From Stomoxys calcitrans (Eukaryota; Arthropoda; Insecta; Diptera; Muscidae): a stretch of DNA of 64,000 nucleotides. A model generated the notes under the pieces. It made no database searches and had not been told where the DNA came from. It saw only the letters and a list, made by a program, of their open reading frames with translations. How positions within the stretch are numbered: the stretch's first letter is position 1; each line of letters starts with the position of its first letter. The stretch spans positions 22,517,197 through 22,581,196 of the forward strand of contig NC_081553.1 of assembly GCF_963082655.1 (NCBI RefSeq), given 5' to 3'. Positions 1 through 10,440 of the stretch are shown piece by piece. The translations under genes were made by a program, and so were the position numbers.

Positions 1-333
1 GGATATAGCTGCCATGTAGACCGATATCTCGATTTAAAGTCTTGGCCCCATAAAAGGCGCATTTATAATCCGATATCACTGAAATTTGACAAAGTCTTAT
101 GTTGGGCTTTTCGACATCCGTTGCGTATATGGTTCAGATCGGTTTATTCTTAGATATATCTACTGTACTTATTAGTATTTGGTCCAAATCGGAACATATT
201 TTAATATAACTGATATGGGACATAAGTTATGAATTTTTCACCGAATTTTGATGAAAGGCGGTTTACATATATACCCGAGGTGGTGGGTATCCAAAGTTCG
301 GCCCGGCCGAACTTAATGCCTTTTTACTTGTTT
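1..333 (-). repeat. Family A element, head-side part
   Basis: Two ~153-bp units are followed by the A head in reverse: GAGGTGGTGGGTAT, the hairpin TTCGGCCCGGCCGAA and ...CTTTTTACTTGTT at about 328-333. The tail lies outside the window. The body is non-coding. Confidence 0.8.
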
Positions 334-820
334 TTTTAACCGATTTCGCTGAAATTTGAAACAGTGGATAGTTTTACACCTTCCAACTTAGGACCCAAAT
401 ATGGTTCAGATCGGACTATATTCAGATATAGCTGCCATATAGACCGATCTGCCGATAAGGGCTCTGAAGCCCAGAAAAGCTCTATTGCCAGATTTCGTTT
501 GAAACTGTGGGTAGTTTTAGGTCTCCCGACGTCCGTCCCAAATATGGTTTGTATGGGACAATATTGAGATATAGCTGTCGTTTAGACCGATATGCCGGTT
601 AAGGGTATGAAGCTCATAAAAGCTTTATTTTTTATCCGATTTCGCTGAAATGTGAAATACAAAATTCAACAGTGACTTATATTTATTAGACCACTCAATG
701 TCTGTGCCGAATTTGGGTGCATAAGTTATCCAATTTTCACCAGATTGTGGGGAAAGGGGGTTTACATATACACCCAAGATGGTGGGTATCCATAGTTCGG
801 ACCGGCCTTTTTACTTGTTT
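334..820 (-). repeat. Family A element, truncated at its tail
   Basis: This is an A-subtype copy with 'AAGGGTCTGAAGCCCATAAAAGC' style units, split here as AAGGGTCTGAAG / CCCATAAAAGC. It directly abuts the previous head. Its own head near 780-820 has lost the bases between GGCC and CTTTTTACTTG, so the hairpin's right arm is broken. Confidence 0.7.
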
Positions 821-2139
821 TTTTTTATAAAAATCTATAGGGATTTTTTTTTGTTTCTCTATACCTCTGAGTGTCCTTGGACCATTGTGCTTCACTGTTT
901 GCATTATTACAAAAGCCACCATTAACAATCTTCTGTTTCAATGGCAACTACTAATTGAAATGGAATATAAGCCCTGTGCATGAATGTATGCAAGACCCAT
1001 TTTCATCTCATTACTCTTTTAGCTTTAAGCATGTATTTGAACTTTAATTTCAAATTAAGGTCCACTGCCCACTTGATTTCATTTCAATTTGAAAAGTAAG
1101 TACCACTAGCAATCTTCATCAAAGTACTTTTAAGAACATGGTCATAGCTACCCAAGGAGAGCATTGAGAATTGAACATCTAGAATCGTTAAGGACTTCAA
1201 CGATGTCGTCATCGGTATTATCATTAAATATTTAGAAAACTTAATAACTGTTACTAGGGAAACCCTAGATCAGAAAGGACATTTTGTGTATACAACTCTC
1301 CAATGGGGAAATGAATATGTTTGCATTTTGTGTGTGTGTGTTTTTTTCATTTTTGAGAAGTGGTTCTCTATGCTCCCTATGCTTGGATGCCTTAGAACTG
1401 TGGCCCTCTTCTTTCTTCTTTCTGGTTTTTTTCCCAAATGTTTGCCTAGGCTCTTTGATTGCTTATTGATTTGCAATTGTCCCTCTATGATGATGATGAT
1501 GATGATGGCCGCCATGTGATACTCAATGCAAAGAGCCTAGGTCTAAGGACCAAGAACCCAGTACTTGTTCCCCTGGCTTAAGTGTGCAACGTTCAGACCA
1601 ACACATATGTATGTGAACTGTGTACAAAAGGCATAATTTTTCTCTTTTTAATAAGTTAAAACCTATTCGTTCTGCACTAGGACAAAGAAGTCAAGGCAAG
1701 GCGGTGGGGGCAGGCCTCAGAGTTGTAACAACAAATTTATGGTAAACGGTCATGTGCCCTCAAGGGTCATGCACAATTTCACCAAGAGTTCAAAAGATGC
1801 TAACAGTTGAATTGAAGAGGTCAATTAGATGAATTTTCTAAAATGCCATGAACATTGAATGTTGTAGGAAAAAGGCATCTAAGGGAAAAAAAAACAAATT
1901 AAGTGGGTAAAGAACGAACTTTGGATGGTCTACAGGGTAAGAGAATACAGTCGTAAGGAAGATTATTAGCCCTCAGACAAAACGCATTCTATAAGGGAGA
2001 ATTTTCATCAATAAATAAATAAAAGAAAGGACAGACATATCTGCAGCCAGAAAAAAGGGTTAGAGAGGTAAAGGGGCTGGCAGAAAGACGGCCTAATGGA
2101 AAAACTCAGCAAAATATAGACATACTGAGATTTTCACTT
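821..2139. other. Single-copy-looking DNA, no gene recognised
   Basis: AT-rich sequence without family A/B/C units. It contains an (ATG)7 microsatellite at 1487-1507. Short ORFs on both strands show no recognisable protein family, and I saw no convincing exon with splice sites. Confidence 0.5.
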
Positions 2140-2482
2140 CGAGACAGAGTAAGGTTGTGGCTCTGGTATTTGATAGGATCTGGCACGATGCTCTACTCTC
2201 AAAAGATTGTCTCATTTGGTGTCGCTGATGTCCTCGTTCGATTTATTTCGAGCTTTCTCAGTGATCGCACCATACGAGTCGTTGCAGATGGGTTCTTATC
2301 CAATGAGAATAAATTGACCGCAGGTGTACCCCAAGGCTCTGTCCTTTCTCCTTCTCTTTTTCTTATTTTCATCAAAAGGTGTACCCCAGGGCTCAGTCCT
2401 TTCTCCTTCTCTTTTTCTTATTTTCATCAAGGATCTGTTGAGTTAGACATCGACTCCGAGCTACTCATTTGTGGATGATAGT
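2140..2482 (+). pseudogene. Broken non-LTR retrotransposon reverse transcriptase fragment
   Basis: Conceptual translation in shifting frames gives a palm/fingers segment of a LINE-type reverse transcriptase. There is a stretch like FGVADVLVRFISSFLSDRT, then AGVPQGSVLSP (the conserved GxPQGSVLSP motif) and further on FVDDSN, the counterpart of the catalytic YADD motif. The frame is broken by an in-frame TAG before FVDD, by frameshifts, and by an internal 55-bp tandem duplication. Endonuclease, most of the RT and the C-terminal domains are missing. The fragment resembles Jockey/I-type elements, but the clade is not certain. It is a dead remnant. Confidence 0.75.
2322..2431 (+). repeat. 55-bp tandem duplication inside the RT fragment
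   Basis: The stretch starting AGGTGTACCCCA (2322) recurs 55 bases later (2377) and runs to about 2431 with few differences. It covers the GVPQGSVLSP motif. The period is not a multiple of three, so the duplication itself shifts the frame. Confidence 0.85.
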
Positions 2483-2748
2483 AATGGACAGATGGGGAGA
2501 CTTACAGACAGACATGCAAACATGGGGCCAGATAAAAGGATAAATAAACTCAGGGACGTCAAATCTTTCAGACGAACGGATAAAAAGAAAAATGGTCGAA
2601 TAATTCCACAGACGTACAAAAGAACCAAAAGGCAGAGAGACAAGAAGTGAACGTACAAATGGGAAAATGGACGCAAAATATAAGAACAGACTGACAAAAC
2701 GAGAAATGAAGGGATAAATTGACAGATGGATAGGCATAGATAAAACAA
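2483..2748 (-). repeat. Degenerate GTCY-derived simple-sequence tract
   Basis: Read on the minus strand this is a decayed mix of CCATC, GTCC and GTCTGT words, like the arrays at 35.9-36.5 and 47.3-48.5 kb. ORFs here are by-products of the low-complexity sequence. Confidence 0.5.
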
Positions 2749-3503
2749 GGATCGCATTTGTCGAGTTCTTTTCCCGGCATCTCTTCTTAGGCAAAAAACG
2801 ATATAAGAAAAGATTTGCTCTGCTATTAGAGCGATATCAAGATATAGTCCGGCTTGGACCACAATTAAATTATATGTTGGAGACCTGTGTAAAATGTCAG
2901 CCAATTCGAATAAGAATTGCGCCCTTTGGGGGCTCAAGAAGTTAAATAGAGAGATCGATTTATATGGGAGCTCTATCGGGCTATAGACCGATTCAGACCA
3001 TAATAAAAACGTACGTTGATGGTCATGAGAGAATCCGTCGTACAAAATTTCAGGCAAATCGGATAATAATTGCGGCCTCTAGAGGCTCAAGAAGTCTAGA
3101 TCCCAAATCGGTTTATATGACAGCTATATCAGGTTATGGACCGATTTGAACCTTATTTGACACAGTTGTTGAAAGTAAAAATCAAATACGTCATGCAAAA
3201 TTTCAGCCAAATCGGATAGGAATTGCGCCCTTTAGAAGTTCAAGAAGTCAAGTCCCCAGATCTGTTTATATGACAGCTATATCATGTTATGAATCGATTT
3301 GAACCATACTTGGCACAGTTGTTGGATATCAAAACAAAATACTACGTGCAAAAATTCAATCAAATCGGATAAGAATTGCGCACTCTAGAGGCTCAAGAAG
3401 TCAAGACCCAAGATCGGTTTATATGGCAGCTATATCAGGTTATGGACCGATTTGAACCATACTTGGCACAGTTGTTGGATATCATAACAAAACACATAGT
3501 GCG
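2749..3503 (+). repeat. Family B element, both ends truncated
   Basis: The copy starts within the B head at GGATCGCATTTGTCGAG and carries about five ~153-bp units with GGCTCAAGAAGTCAAGA and CGGTTTATATGGCAGC. It stops at the junction with a SINE fragment near 3503. The GTCY tract and tail are absent. Confidence 0.8.
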
Positions 3504-3691
3504 ACACCTCGTTGTGGAGAATATGGTGGATATGCCTGGCATATCAAATGGTGCAGTACCTACCAAATGCCGCCAGCATTACGAAGGGATAACCACCACC
3601 GACAATTTTTTATGAAGTTCTCGGCAGGATACGAAACCAGGTGTTCCCCGTCATAGACGGACATACTTACTTCTGCCCTACGGTTGCGTCC
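3504..3691 (-). mobile_element. tRNA-related SINE fragment, 5' part
   Basis: Read on the minus strand, a degenerate tRNA-like B box (GGTTTCGTATCC against the GGTTCGANTCC consensus) is followed by AAAAAATTGTCGGTGGTGG and a TAATGCTGGC body. The same body is seen at 53.3 and 50.1 kb in this window, which supports a repeated SINE-like family. The 3' part is cut off. Confidence 0.55.
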
Positions 3692-3792
3692 AATAGATGG
3701 CGCTATGATAAGGCTTATCCCAGAAGAAGAGCTGGCTAGGCGGGCAGAAATAAGAGTTTTTATTGTTGGCAAGATTCTTCCCAGGGACCTAC

Positions 3793-3912
3793 TAAATTTA
3801 CACCAAACTTTCCATTAATCAACAGGGGATACTTCTCTCATATAAGCGCAGCCCGATTAAAGTTTAAGCTCAATGGTAAGGGGCCTCCTATTTTATGCCG
3901 AGTCCGCCACCG
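3793..3912 (-). mobile_element. tRNA-related SINE fragment, 3' part
   Basis: The minus-strand motif AGGAGGCCCCTTACCATTG, followed by AGCTTAAACTTTAATC, matches the tail piece found on the plus strand at 55591-55695. It is separated from the 5' fragment by ~100 bp of unrelated sequence. Confidence 0.55.
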
Positions 3913-4112
3913 TTGAAAATTCTGTCGATGTTCACACTGAGACCGGCTGCAAGAAATCATATGGGCCTAGAATTGCAAGAACCACTCCTCATCAGATTAG
4001 GACGTCGAGTGACCATAGCGAGTTTGGGGACGAAATGGGACGATATTTCGATGTAGCTGCCATGGGTTCATATGTGATGCATTTTTCACCGGATTATGAT
4101 GAAAGGTTTTTG
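3913..4112. other. Mixed remnant with a scrap of family A
   Basis: No gene is seen. 4030-4107 resembles the family A head side (CGATATTTCGATGTAGCTGCC and TTTTCACCGGATTATGATGAAAGG) and ends where the non-LTR remnant begins. Confidence 0.4.
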
Positions 4113-5242
4113 TCGTTTTAATCCCGAAAGCGGGAAAACGAACTCATTCCCTACCTAAGAACTACAGGTCAATAAGCCTCTCATTCTTCATTTTCAAGAC
4201 TTTGGAAAGACTGCTTGACAAATGTATAGGGGACCGTCTCGACCCTTCACTGGTATGCGGCTATCAGCATGCGCACACTAAGAGTCGGTCTGTTGATAGT
4301 GCCTTTTATGGTGTGATTGGCTATATCGAGGGTAATTTAGATGTTGGCAACTTCACTTTGGCGCCCTTCTTAAATATAGAAAGGGGGTACATGACGCTCT
4401 GATGGATATTAAGGTCCCCGCTCTTTTGGTAAATTGGGTTTATATGATGCTGAAAGCCTGGATTATCAACGACGCATCACTGACAGAGTGCTCAATAAGG
4501 AAGATTGTGATCTGAAAAACAATGCAAAGGAGGAGTTTTATCTCCTCTCTTATAACTTTTGGTGATCGATGGGATTCTGACGTCTTTCGAGAGGGAGAGG
4601 GTGAAAGTCGTTGCCTACGCTGACGACGTTGTACGGACGTGTATAGCGTCTTTCAGGCGAAGGTCTTCGCTATCCTGAAGGCACTGGATATCTGGGCCCG
4701 ATTAGGCAGTCACGGTATATGTGGACAGTCAGGCGGCACTAAAGACTCTGGCGTCGGGCCGCGCTATGTCAAATGTGTTTGGAAGAAAAAAGAACCTGAG
4801 TCCCAGTCAGGCAAACGACATATGAGCTGGCCATGAATGGATCGCTGAGTGACGCAAATCTTGCCATGGAATCAGTGGACGCCTTCTACAATGACTGTGT
4901 GAATAATGCCTGAGCTGGTGCCGTGAGTTTTGGGCTGCCAAAGGTTCTGTGGCTGAGAATTTCGAGAAACCAGACGTCGGTTATTCTGGAGAATATATGA
5001 CTAATAGACTGCTAATAGAAGTCCTGACTGCTCATTGCAACATCAAGTCTTTGACGTCGCACTGGGTGCGGAAAATGGAAGACTACAGCAGTATGTGCGA
5101 TGAGGAGAAGGAGTTGGAGACGGTCGAGCACCTGTTGTGTCACTACCCCTCAATTGTGAGAAGATGACACAGGATAATGGGTAAATACCTCCTTCCGAAT
5201 CTGAATTTCCTCTTGTCATTCTGGAGTTCTGTAGATGTCTGA
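4113..5242 (+). pseudogene. Broken non-LTR retrotransposon ORF2 (RT and RNase H)
   Basis: Pieces in different frames give, in order: an RT start (VLIPKAGKT near 4113, then SISLSFFIFKTLERLLDK); GYQHAHTKSRSVDSAFYGVI and GNFTLAPFLNIE, a fingers/palm segment typical of insect LINEs; the catalytic YADD as VVAYADDVV near 4611-4637; an RNase-H-like piece beginning VFQAKVFAILKALDIWARLG; and a C-terminal piece with EKELETVEHLLCHYPS, a cysteine/histidine tail seen after RNase H in such elements. It ends near 5242. Frameshifts, stops and internal deletions make it non-functional. The RT plus RNase H arrangement suits the LOA/R1/I group; the exact clade is an inference. Confidence 0.8.
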
Positions 5243-5275
5243 ATTGGCTGACTTGGCCATACTCTCGACAGTGAG

Positions 5276-5632
5276 CTTTTATACCCACCACTATAGGATG
5301 GCGGGTATACAAATCCACTCATTCTCTTTGACATTCTAAATCAATCTAGCCATGTCCGTTCGTCTGTCCGTTTTATCGAAATCACGTTGGCATTCGAACG
5401 AATTAAGATATCCATGTGAAATTTTCCACCGATATATCAATGTAGGCCGTTGGGCCATATCGCGTTGGATTTGGATATAGCCCCCAAATAAACCGATCGC
5501 CAGTTTTGAATTCTTGAGCCCCTAAGGACCTCAAATTTTATCCGATTGGCAGAAATTTGGAACAAGGACTTCTGCTTCTCGGAATTAATAGTGGTAGGTA
5601 CCCAAGATTCGGCCCGGCCAGACATAGCACGT
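5276..5632 (-). repeat. Minimal A/B-like element with a single unit
   Basis: This is a ~355-bp copy with both ends. Tail TTTTATACCCACCACTATAGG is at 5277, then a short GTCY tract (GTCCGTTCGTCTGTCCG), one body unit, the hairpin TTCGGCCCGGCCAGA and the head end near 5632. The next element's tail follows at once. Confidence 0.75.
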
Positions 5633-5754
5633 TTTTATACCCTCCACCATAGGATGAGTGTATACTAATTTCGTCATTCTGTTTGTAACTACTCGAAATA
5701 TTCATCTGAGACCCCATAAAGTATCGTCGTGAAATTTTATGTCGATCTAGCCAT

Positions 5755-7918
5755 GTCCATCCGTCCGTCCATCCGTCCGTCCATCCGTCCGTCCATCCGT
5801 CCGTCCATCCGTCCGTCCATCCGTCCGTCCATCCGTCCGTCCATCCGTCCGTCCATCCGTCCGTCCATCCGTCCGTCCATCCGTCCGTCCATCCGTCCGT
5901 CCATCCGTCCATCCGTCCGTCCGTCCATCCGTCCGTCCATCCGTCCGTCCGTCCATCCGTCCGTCCATCCATCCGTCCGTCCGTCCATCCGTCCGTCCAT
6001 CCGTCCGTCCATCCGTCCGTCCGTCCATCCGTCCGTCCGTCCATCCGTCCGTCCATCCGTCCGTCCATCCGTCCGTCCATCCGTCCGTCCATCCGTCCGT
6101 CCATCCGTCCGTCCATCCGTCCGTCCATCCGTCCGTCCATCCGTCCGTCCATCCGTCCGTCCATCCGTCCGTCCATCCGTCCGTCCATCCGTCCGTCCGT
6201 CCATCCGTCCGTCCATCCGTCCGTCCATCCGTCCGTCCGTCCGTCCGTCCATCCGTCCGTCCGTCCGTCCGTCCATCCGTCCATCCGTCCGTCCATCCGT
6301 CCGTCCATCCGTCCGTCCATCCGTCCGTCCATCCGTCCGTCCATCCGTCCGTCCATCCGTCCGTCCATCCGTCCGTCCATCCGTCCGTCCATCCGTCCGT
6401 CCATCCGTCCGTCCATCCGTCCGTCCATCCGTCCGTCCATCCGTCCGTCCATCCGTCCGTCCATCCGTCCGTCCATCCGTCCGTCCATCCGTCCGTCCAT
6501 CCGTCCGTCCATCCGTCCGTCCATCCGTCCGTCCATCCGTCCGTCCATCCGTCCGTCCATCCGTCCGTCCATCCGTCCATCCGTCCATCCGTCCATCCGT
6601 CCGTCCATCCGTCCGTCCATCCGTCCGTCCATCCGTCCATCCGTCCGTCCATCCGTCCGTCCATCCGTCCGTCCATCCGTCCGTCCATCCGTCCGTCCAT
6701 CCGTCCGTCCATCCGTCCGTCCATCCGTCCGTCCATCCGTCCGTCCATCCGTCCGTCCGTCCATCCGTCCGTCCATCCGTCCGTCCATCCGTCCGTCCAT
6801 CCGTCCGTCCATCCGTCCATCCGTCCGTCCATCCGTCCGTCCATCCGTCCGTCCATCCGTCCGTCCATCCGTCCGTCCATCCGTCCGTCCATCCGTCCGT
6901 CCATCCGTCCGTCCATCCGTCCGTCCATCCGTCCGTCCATACGTCCGTCCATACGTCCGTCCATCCGTCCGTCCATCCGTCCGTCCATCCGTCCGTCCAT
7001 CCGTCCGTCCATCCGTCCGTCCATCCGTCCGTCCATCCGTCCGTCCATCCGTCCGTCCATCCGTCCGTCCATCCGTCCGTCCATCCGTCCGTCCATCCGT
7101 CCGTCCATCCGTCCGTCCATCCGTCCGTCCATCCGTCCGTCCATCCGTCCGTCCATCCGTCCGTCCATCCGTCCGTCCATACGTCCGTCCATCCGTCCGT
7201 CCATCCGTCCGTGCATCCGTCCGTCCATCCGTCCGTCCATCCGTCCGTCCATCCGTCCGTCCATCCGTCCGTCCATCCGTCCGTCCATCCGTCCGTCCAT
7301 CCGTCCGTCCATCCGTCCGTCCATCCGTCCGTCCGTCCATCCGTCCGTCCATCCTTCGAAAGTTATCGTGCTTTGATCCGTCCGTCCATCCGTCCGTCCA
7401 TCCGTCCGTCCATCCGTCCGTCCATCCGTCCGTCCATCCGTCCGTCCATCCGTCCGTCCATCCGTCCGTCCATCCGTCCGTCCATCCGTCCGTCCATCCG
7501 TCCGTCCATCCGTCCGTCCATCCGTCCGTCCGTCCGTCCATCCGTCCATCCATCCGTCCGTCCATCCGTCCGTCCGTCCATCCGTCCGTCCGTCCGTCCG
7601 TCCATCCGTCCGTCCGTCCATCCGTCCGGCCATCCATCCGTCCGTCCATCCGTCCGTCCGTCCGTCCATCCGTCCGTCCATCCGTCCGTCCATCCGTCCG
7701 TCCATCCGTCCGTCCATCCGTCCGTCCATCCGTCCGTCCATCCGTCCGTCCATCCGTCCGTCCATCCGTCCGTCCGTCCATCCGTCCATCCGTCCGTCCA
7801 TCCGTCCGTCCATCCGTCCGTCCATCCGTCCGTCCATCCGTCCGTCCATCCGCCCGTCCATTCGTCCGTCCATCCGTCCGTCCATCCGTCCGTCCGTCCG
7901 TCCATCCGTCCGTCTGTC
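5755..7918. repeat. (GTCC/ATCC)n tandem array, 2164 bp
   Basis: A nearly uninterrupted tetranucleotide-based array, mostly the 8-mer CCGTCCAT with extra GTCC or ATCC tetramers. The unit is free of stop codons in several frames, which gives spurious ORFs of over 700 codons on both strands (Pro-Ser-Val/Ile-Arg/His or Asp-Gly-Arg/Trp-Thr/Met repeats). It sits exactly where other family B copies carry a short GTCY tract. Confidence 0.95.
7353..7376. repeat. Inverted copy of the array's flank within the array
   Basis: The only non-array block is CTTCGAAAGTTATCGTGCTT plus adjoining bases. It is the reverse complement of the array's own right flank at 7918-7941 (23 of 24 bases). The array keeps the same strand orientation on both sides. 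Confidence 0.85.
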
Positions 7919-8577
7919 AAAAGCACGATAACTTTCGAAGGAGTAAGGCTAGCCGCTTAAAATTTTGCACAATTACTTCTTATTAGTGCCGTATAAACCG
8001 ATTTTGGGTCTTGACTTCTTGAGCCTCTACCGGGCGCAGTTCTCATCCGACTTGAATGAATTTTTAAACGAAGTATTTTGTTATGATATTCAGCAACTGT
8101 GCCAAGTATGGTTCAAATCGGTTCATAACCTGATATAGTTGTCATATAAACAGATCTGGGGACTTGACTTCTTGAGCTTCAAGAGGGGGCAATTCATATC
8201 CGATTTGGCTGATTTGCCGATTTTGTACGACGAATCCTCTCATAACCATCAATATACGTTTTTTATTATGGTCTGAATCGGTCTATAGCCCGATAGAGCT
8301 CCCATATAAATCGATCTCTCTATTTTACTTCTTGAGCCCCCAAAAGGGCGCAATTCTTATTCGAATTGGCTGACATTTTACACAGGTCTCCAACATATAA
8401 TTTAATTGTGGTCCAAACCAGACCATATCTTGATATCGCTCTAATAGCAGAGCAAATATTTTCTTATATCCTGTTTTGCCTAAGAAGAGATGCCGGGAAA
8501 AGAACTCGACAAATGCGATCCATGGTGGAGGGTATATAAGATTCGGCCCGGCAGAACTTAGCACTCTTTTACTTGTT

Positions 8578-10440
8578 TATATATGCTGTATTCTTTCACG
8601 GTATATAATTCAAGCCTTGCAGTTTTGTTTTTTCAACCAAGAGATTTTTTTGGACCACCACGTTTCGCAACACTAGCGATATCATTAAAATGATCTATGG
8701 TGCGATACACAAACATTTTGTTCACTTTGAAGTGTTTGAGTTCTCCAACAAAAACCTGTTGTGATTTCCAGCCAATTATAACTCAATCACACTATCACGC
8801 TTAAACTCCATCACGAATAGCATCCTTTTGAATTAAACTCAGAAGCAAATGCTTTCGATGGCTTGTAAACCATATAATGAGCTGTCATTCAAACAAATAT
8901 CATGAAGCTGTCATTTCTAGTTCGACAAATATGCGAATATGAACTTAGTAAAACTTCGTATCAGCTACCCTGTGAGTATTTTGGTTTAAACTTTTTACCT
9001 TTTCGTATATAACCCACAAATCGCCTTAGTCATAGTGTAGGGTGTAAAGAAAACCCCCCACAAAAGGCTACTCTTGTTTACCGTGTTTGTATGGAACTTA
9101 TCATAAATTTATAAAATATTAGCCCCACTGCTACTTTCATTTCCATGTTTTTCCATAGGCTTAGCTTAGCTTAGAGTTGAGGTCATTTGTTTTTACTTAC
9201 GGGTGACACATTTCTTGTATTGTTGTAGGTCCAACTGAATTTCACCGAATCTGGGGGATCAGCATCCACTTCACATTTGACCGGTATTGAGTGCATATTT
9301 ATGGCGCCTATGGATGTTTGCTCTGTGCCAGGCTTACAGCGGGGTGAATCTGTAACAAAAAAAAAACCAACACCAGAAGAGAGAGTATGAGTATGGGGGT
9401 AAGGGAAAGCAAAAAGGAAAACATGAAAACAGAATGTGTGACAAAAGAAAAACAGGAGCAGAGCTTAGAGACTATACCATGAATAGTTTATGTTCAACAC
9501 ACACACACACTCACACATCCATATATGTATAAGTAAAATATCCTTTGGTTAAAATTTCTTTTGACATCAGATGGCTTTCTTGCTTTTGACTTTACATGAG
9601 GCTTGTGTAGGTTGCTTGTAAAGGTTATGTCTGTTGGAGTGTTAGCTGCCGTGTATGTGTGTGCTTTTGTGTGTTGAGAAACAATTGATGTAGCCTTGGG
9701 CAAAGTAATTAACATGGTCTACTTCAAGATCTAAAATACATAATGGCCTAGACTTGCAATGGTATGCGTGTGTATGTGTGTGTGTGATCATATGCACAGA
9801 ACACTCATGTATAACACAGCAGATGCCCAAATGCGTTTCAAGTTATTTCGTTAACCTAGCCTGTTGTGAGAACGACGACAAGTCATATAATTTAACACTT
9901 GGTTGAAGTTTGACTATGCTTCGAGATTAATTAGTTTCGAAATTTTCTACTTAAATTATTTATCGTGTTTGCTTGGTAATAAACAGAATCTATCACCATT
10001 TAGTTGCTAGGCTGGATATAAGGATTAAAGGATTAATTTGTTCAAACTAAATTTTAATAGTTTTCAATAAATATGCCTTAGGTTTATGACTATGAGAAAA
10101 TGGTTTTAAAAGCTATACTTTTCATGGGAGGCAAATTAATTTTTTTTTTTTAAGTTATTATACATAACATAAACAATGGCAAAAGCTGATTGGAAAATTG
10201 ATTTTTAGGGACATAAAATAATCAATTTGTATCAAGAACATTTGTTAACATCTCAAAGCATATCCTATGAAAACAACACAAAATGAATGAAGAATGAAAT
10301 TTCATGATTTCAACAAATTGACTGCAGGCACCAGTAGAAGATCGTCTGCATATGATACGAACTCAATGACTCTAGGGGTACATAATAGAGAATAGGTAAA
10401 AGTTAAACAATGACAAACGCCTAAAGCTAGCCACTCGAAA
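8578..10440. other. Single-copy-looking island around an exon
   Basis: No A/B/C units. It has an iterated AGCTTAGCTTAG near 9160, a (CA)n run at 9497-9510 and a (GT)n run near 9768-9786. Apart from the minus-strand exon at 9201-9349 the sequence looks intronic. Confidence 0.6.
9201..9349 (-). CDS. Internal exon of a Sidestep-like Ig-superfamily protein
   Basis: The minus strand shows a pyrimidine-rich stretch ending GTTACAG (acceptor AG at 9350-9351), 149 nt of open sequence, and the donor GTAAGT (9195-9200). Two bases complete a preceding codon, then 49 codons are read without a stop, ending in phase 0. The peptide includes CKPGTEQTSIGAI and VKCEVDADPPDSVKFSWTYN. That is the B-strand cysteine and C-strand tryptophan pattern of an Ig domain, with a CEVDAxPPxxxxFxW signature I associate with the fly Sidestep family of neuronal adhesion receptors. 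These are membrane proteins with several extracellular Ig domains that act in axon guidance. Flanking exons are not recognisable here, so introns exceed several kb on both sides. Family assignment is from recall; that it is an exon is better supported than which paralogue it is. Confidence 0.65.

Larger units (their letters stand above)
5632..8577 (-). repeat. Family B element with a giant internal array
   Basis: The complete copy reads tail to head on the plus strand. The tail TTTTTATACCCTCCACCAT is at 5632, followed by the core before the GTCY tract (GATCTAGCCAT). A 2.16-kb tandem array replaces the usual ~20-60 bp tract. After it come AAGCACGATAACTTTCGAAG, four ~153-bp units, the hairpin GATTCGGCCCGGCAGAA and the head end ...TTTTACTTGTT at 8577. 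Confidence 0.85.

Noticed and set aside
5755..7918. CRISPR-like or coding tandem array
   Set aside because: No spacers, a period of 4-8 bp and a eukaryotic context.
5538..7960. ORFs of over 700 codons on both strands (Pro-Ser-Val-Arg/His and Asp-Gly-Arg/Trp-Thr repeats)
   Set aside because: They are translations of a tetranucleotide array whose unit lacks stop codons; both strands are open at once and no coding signature exists.
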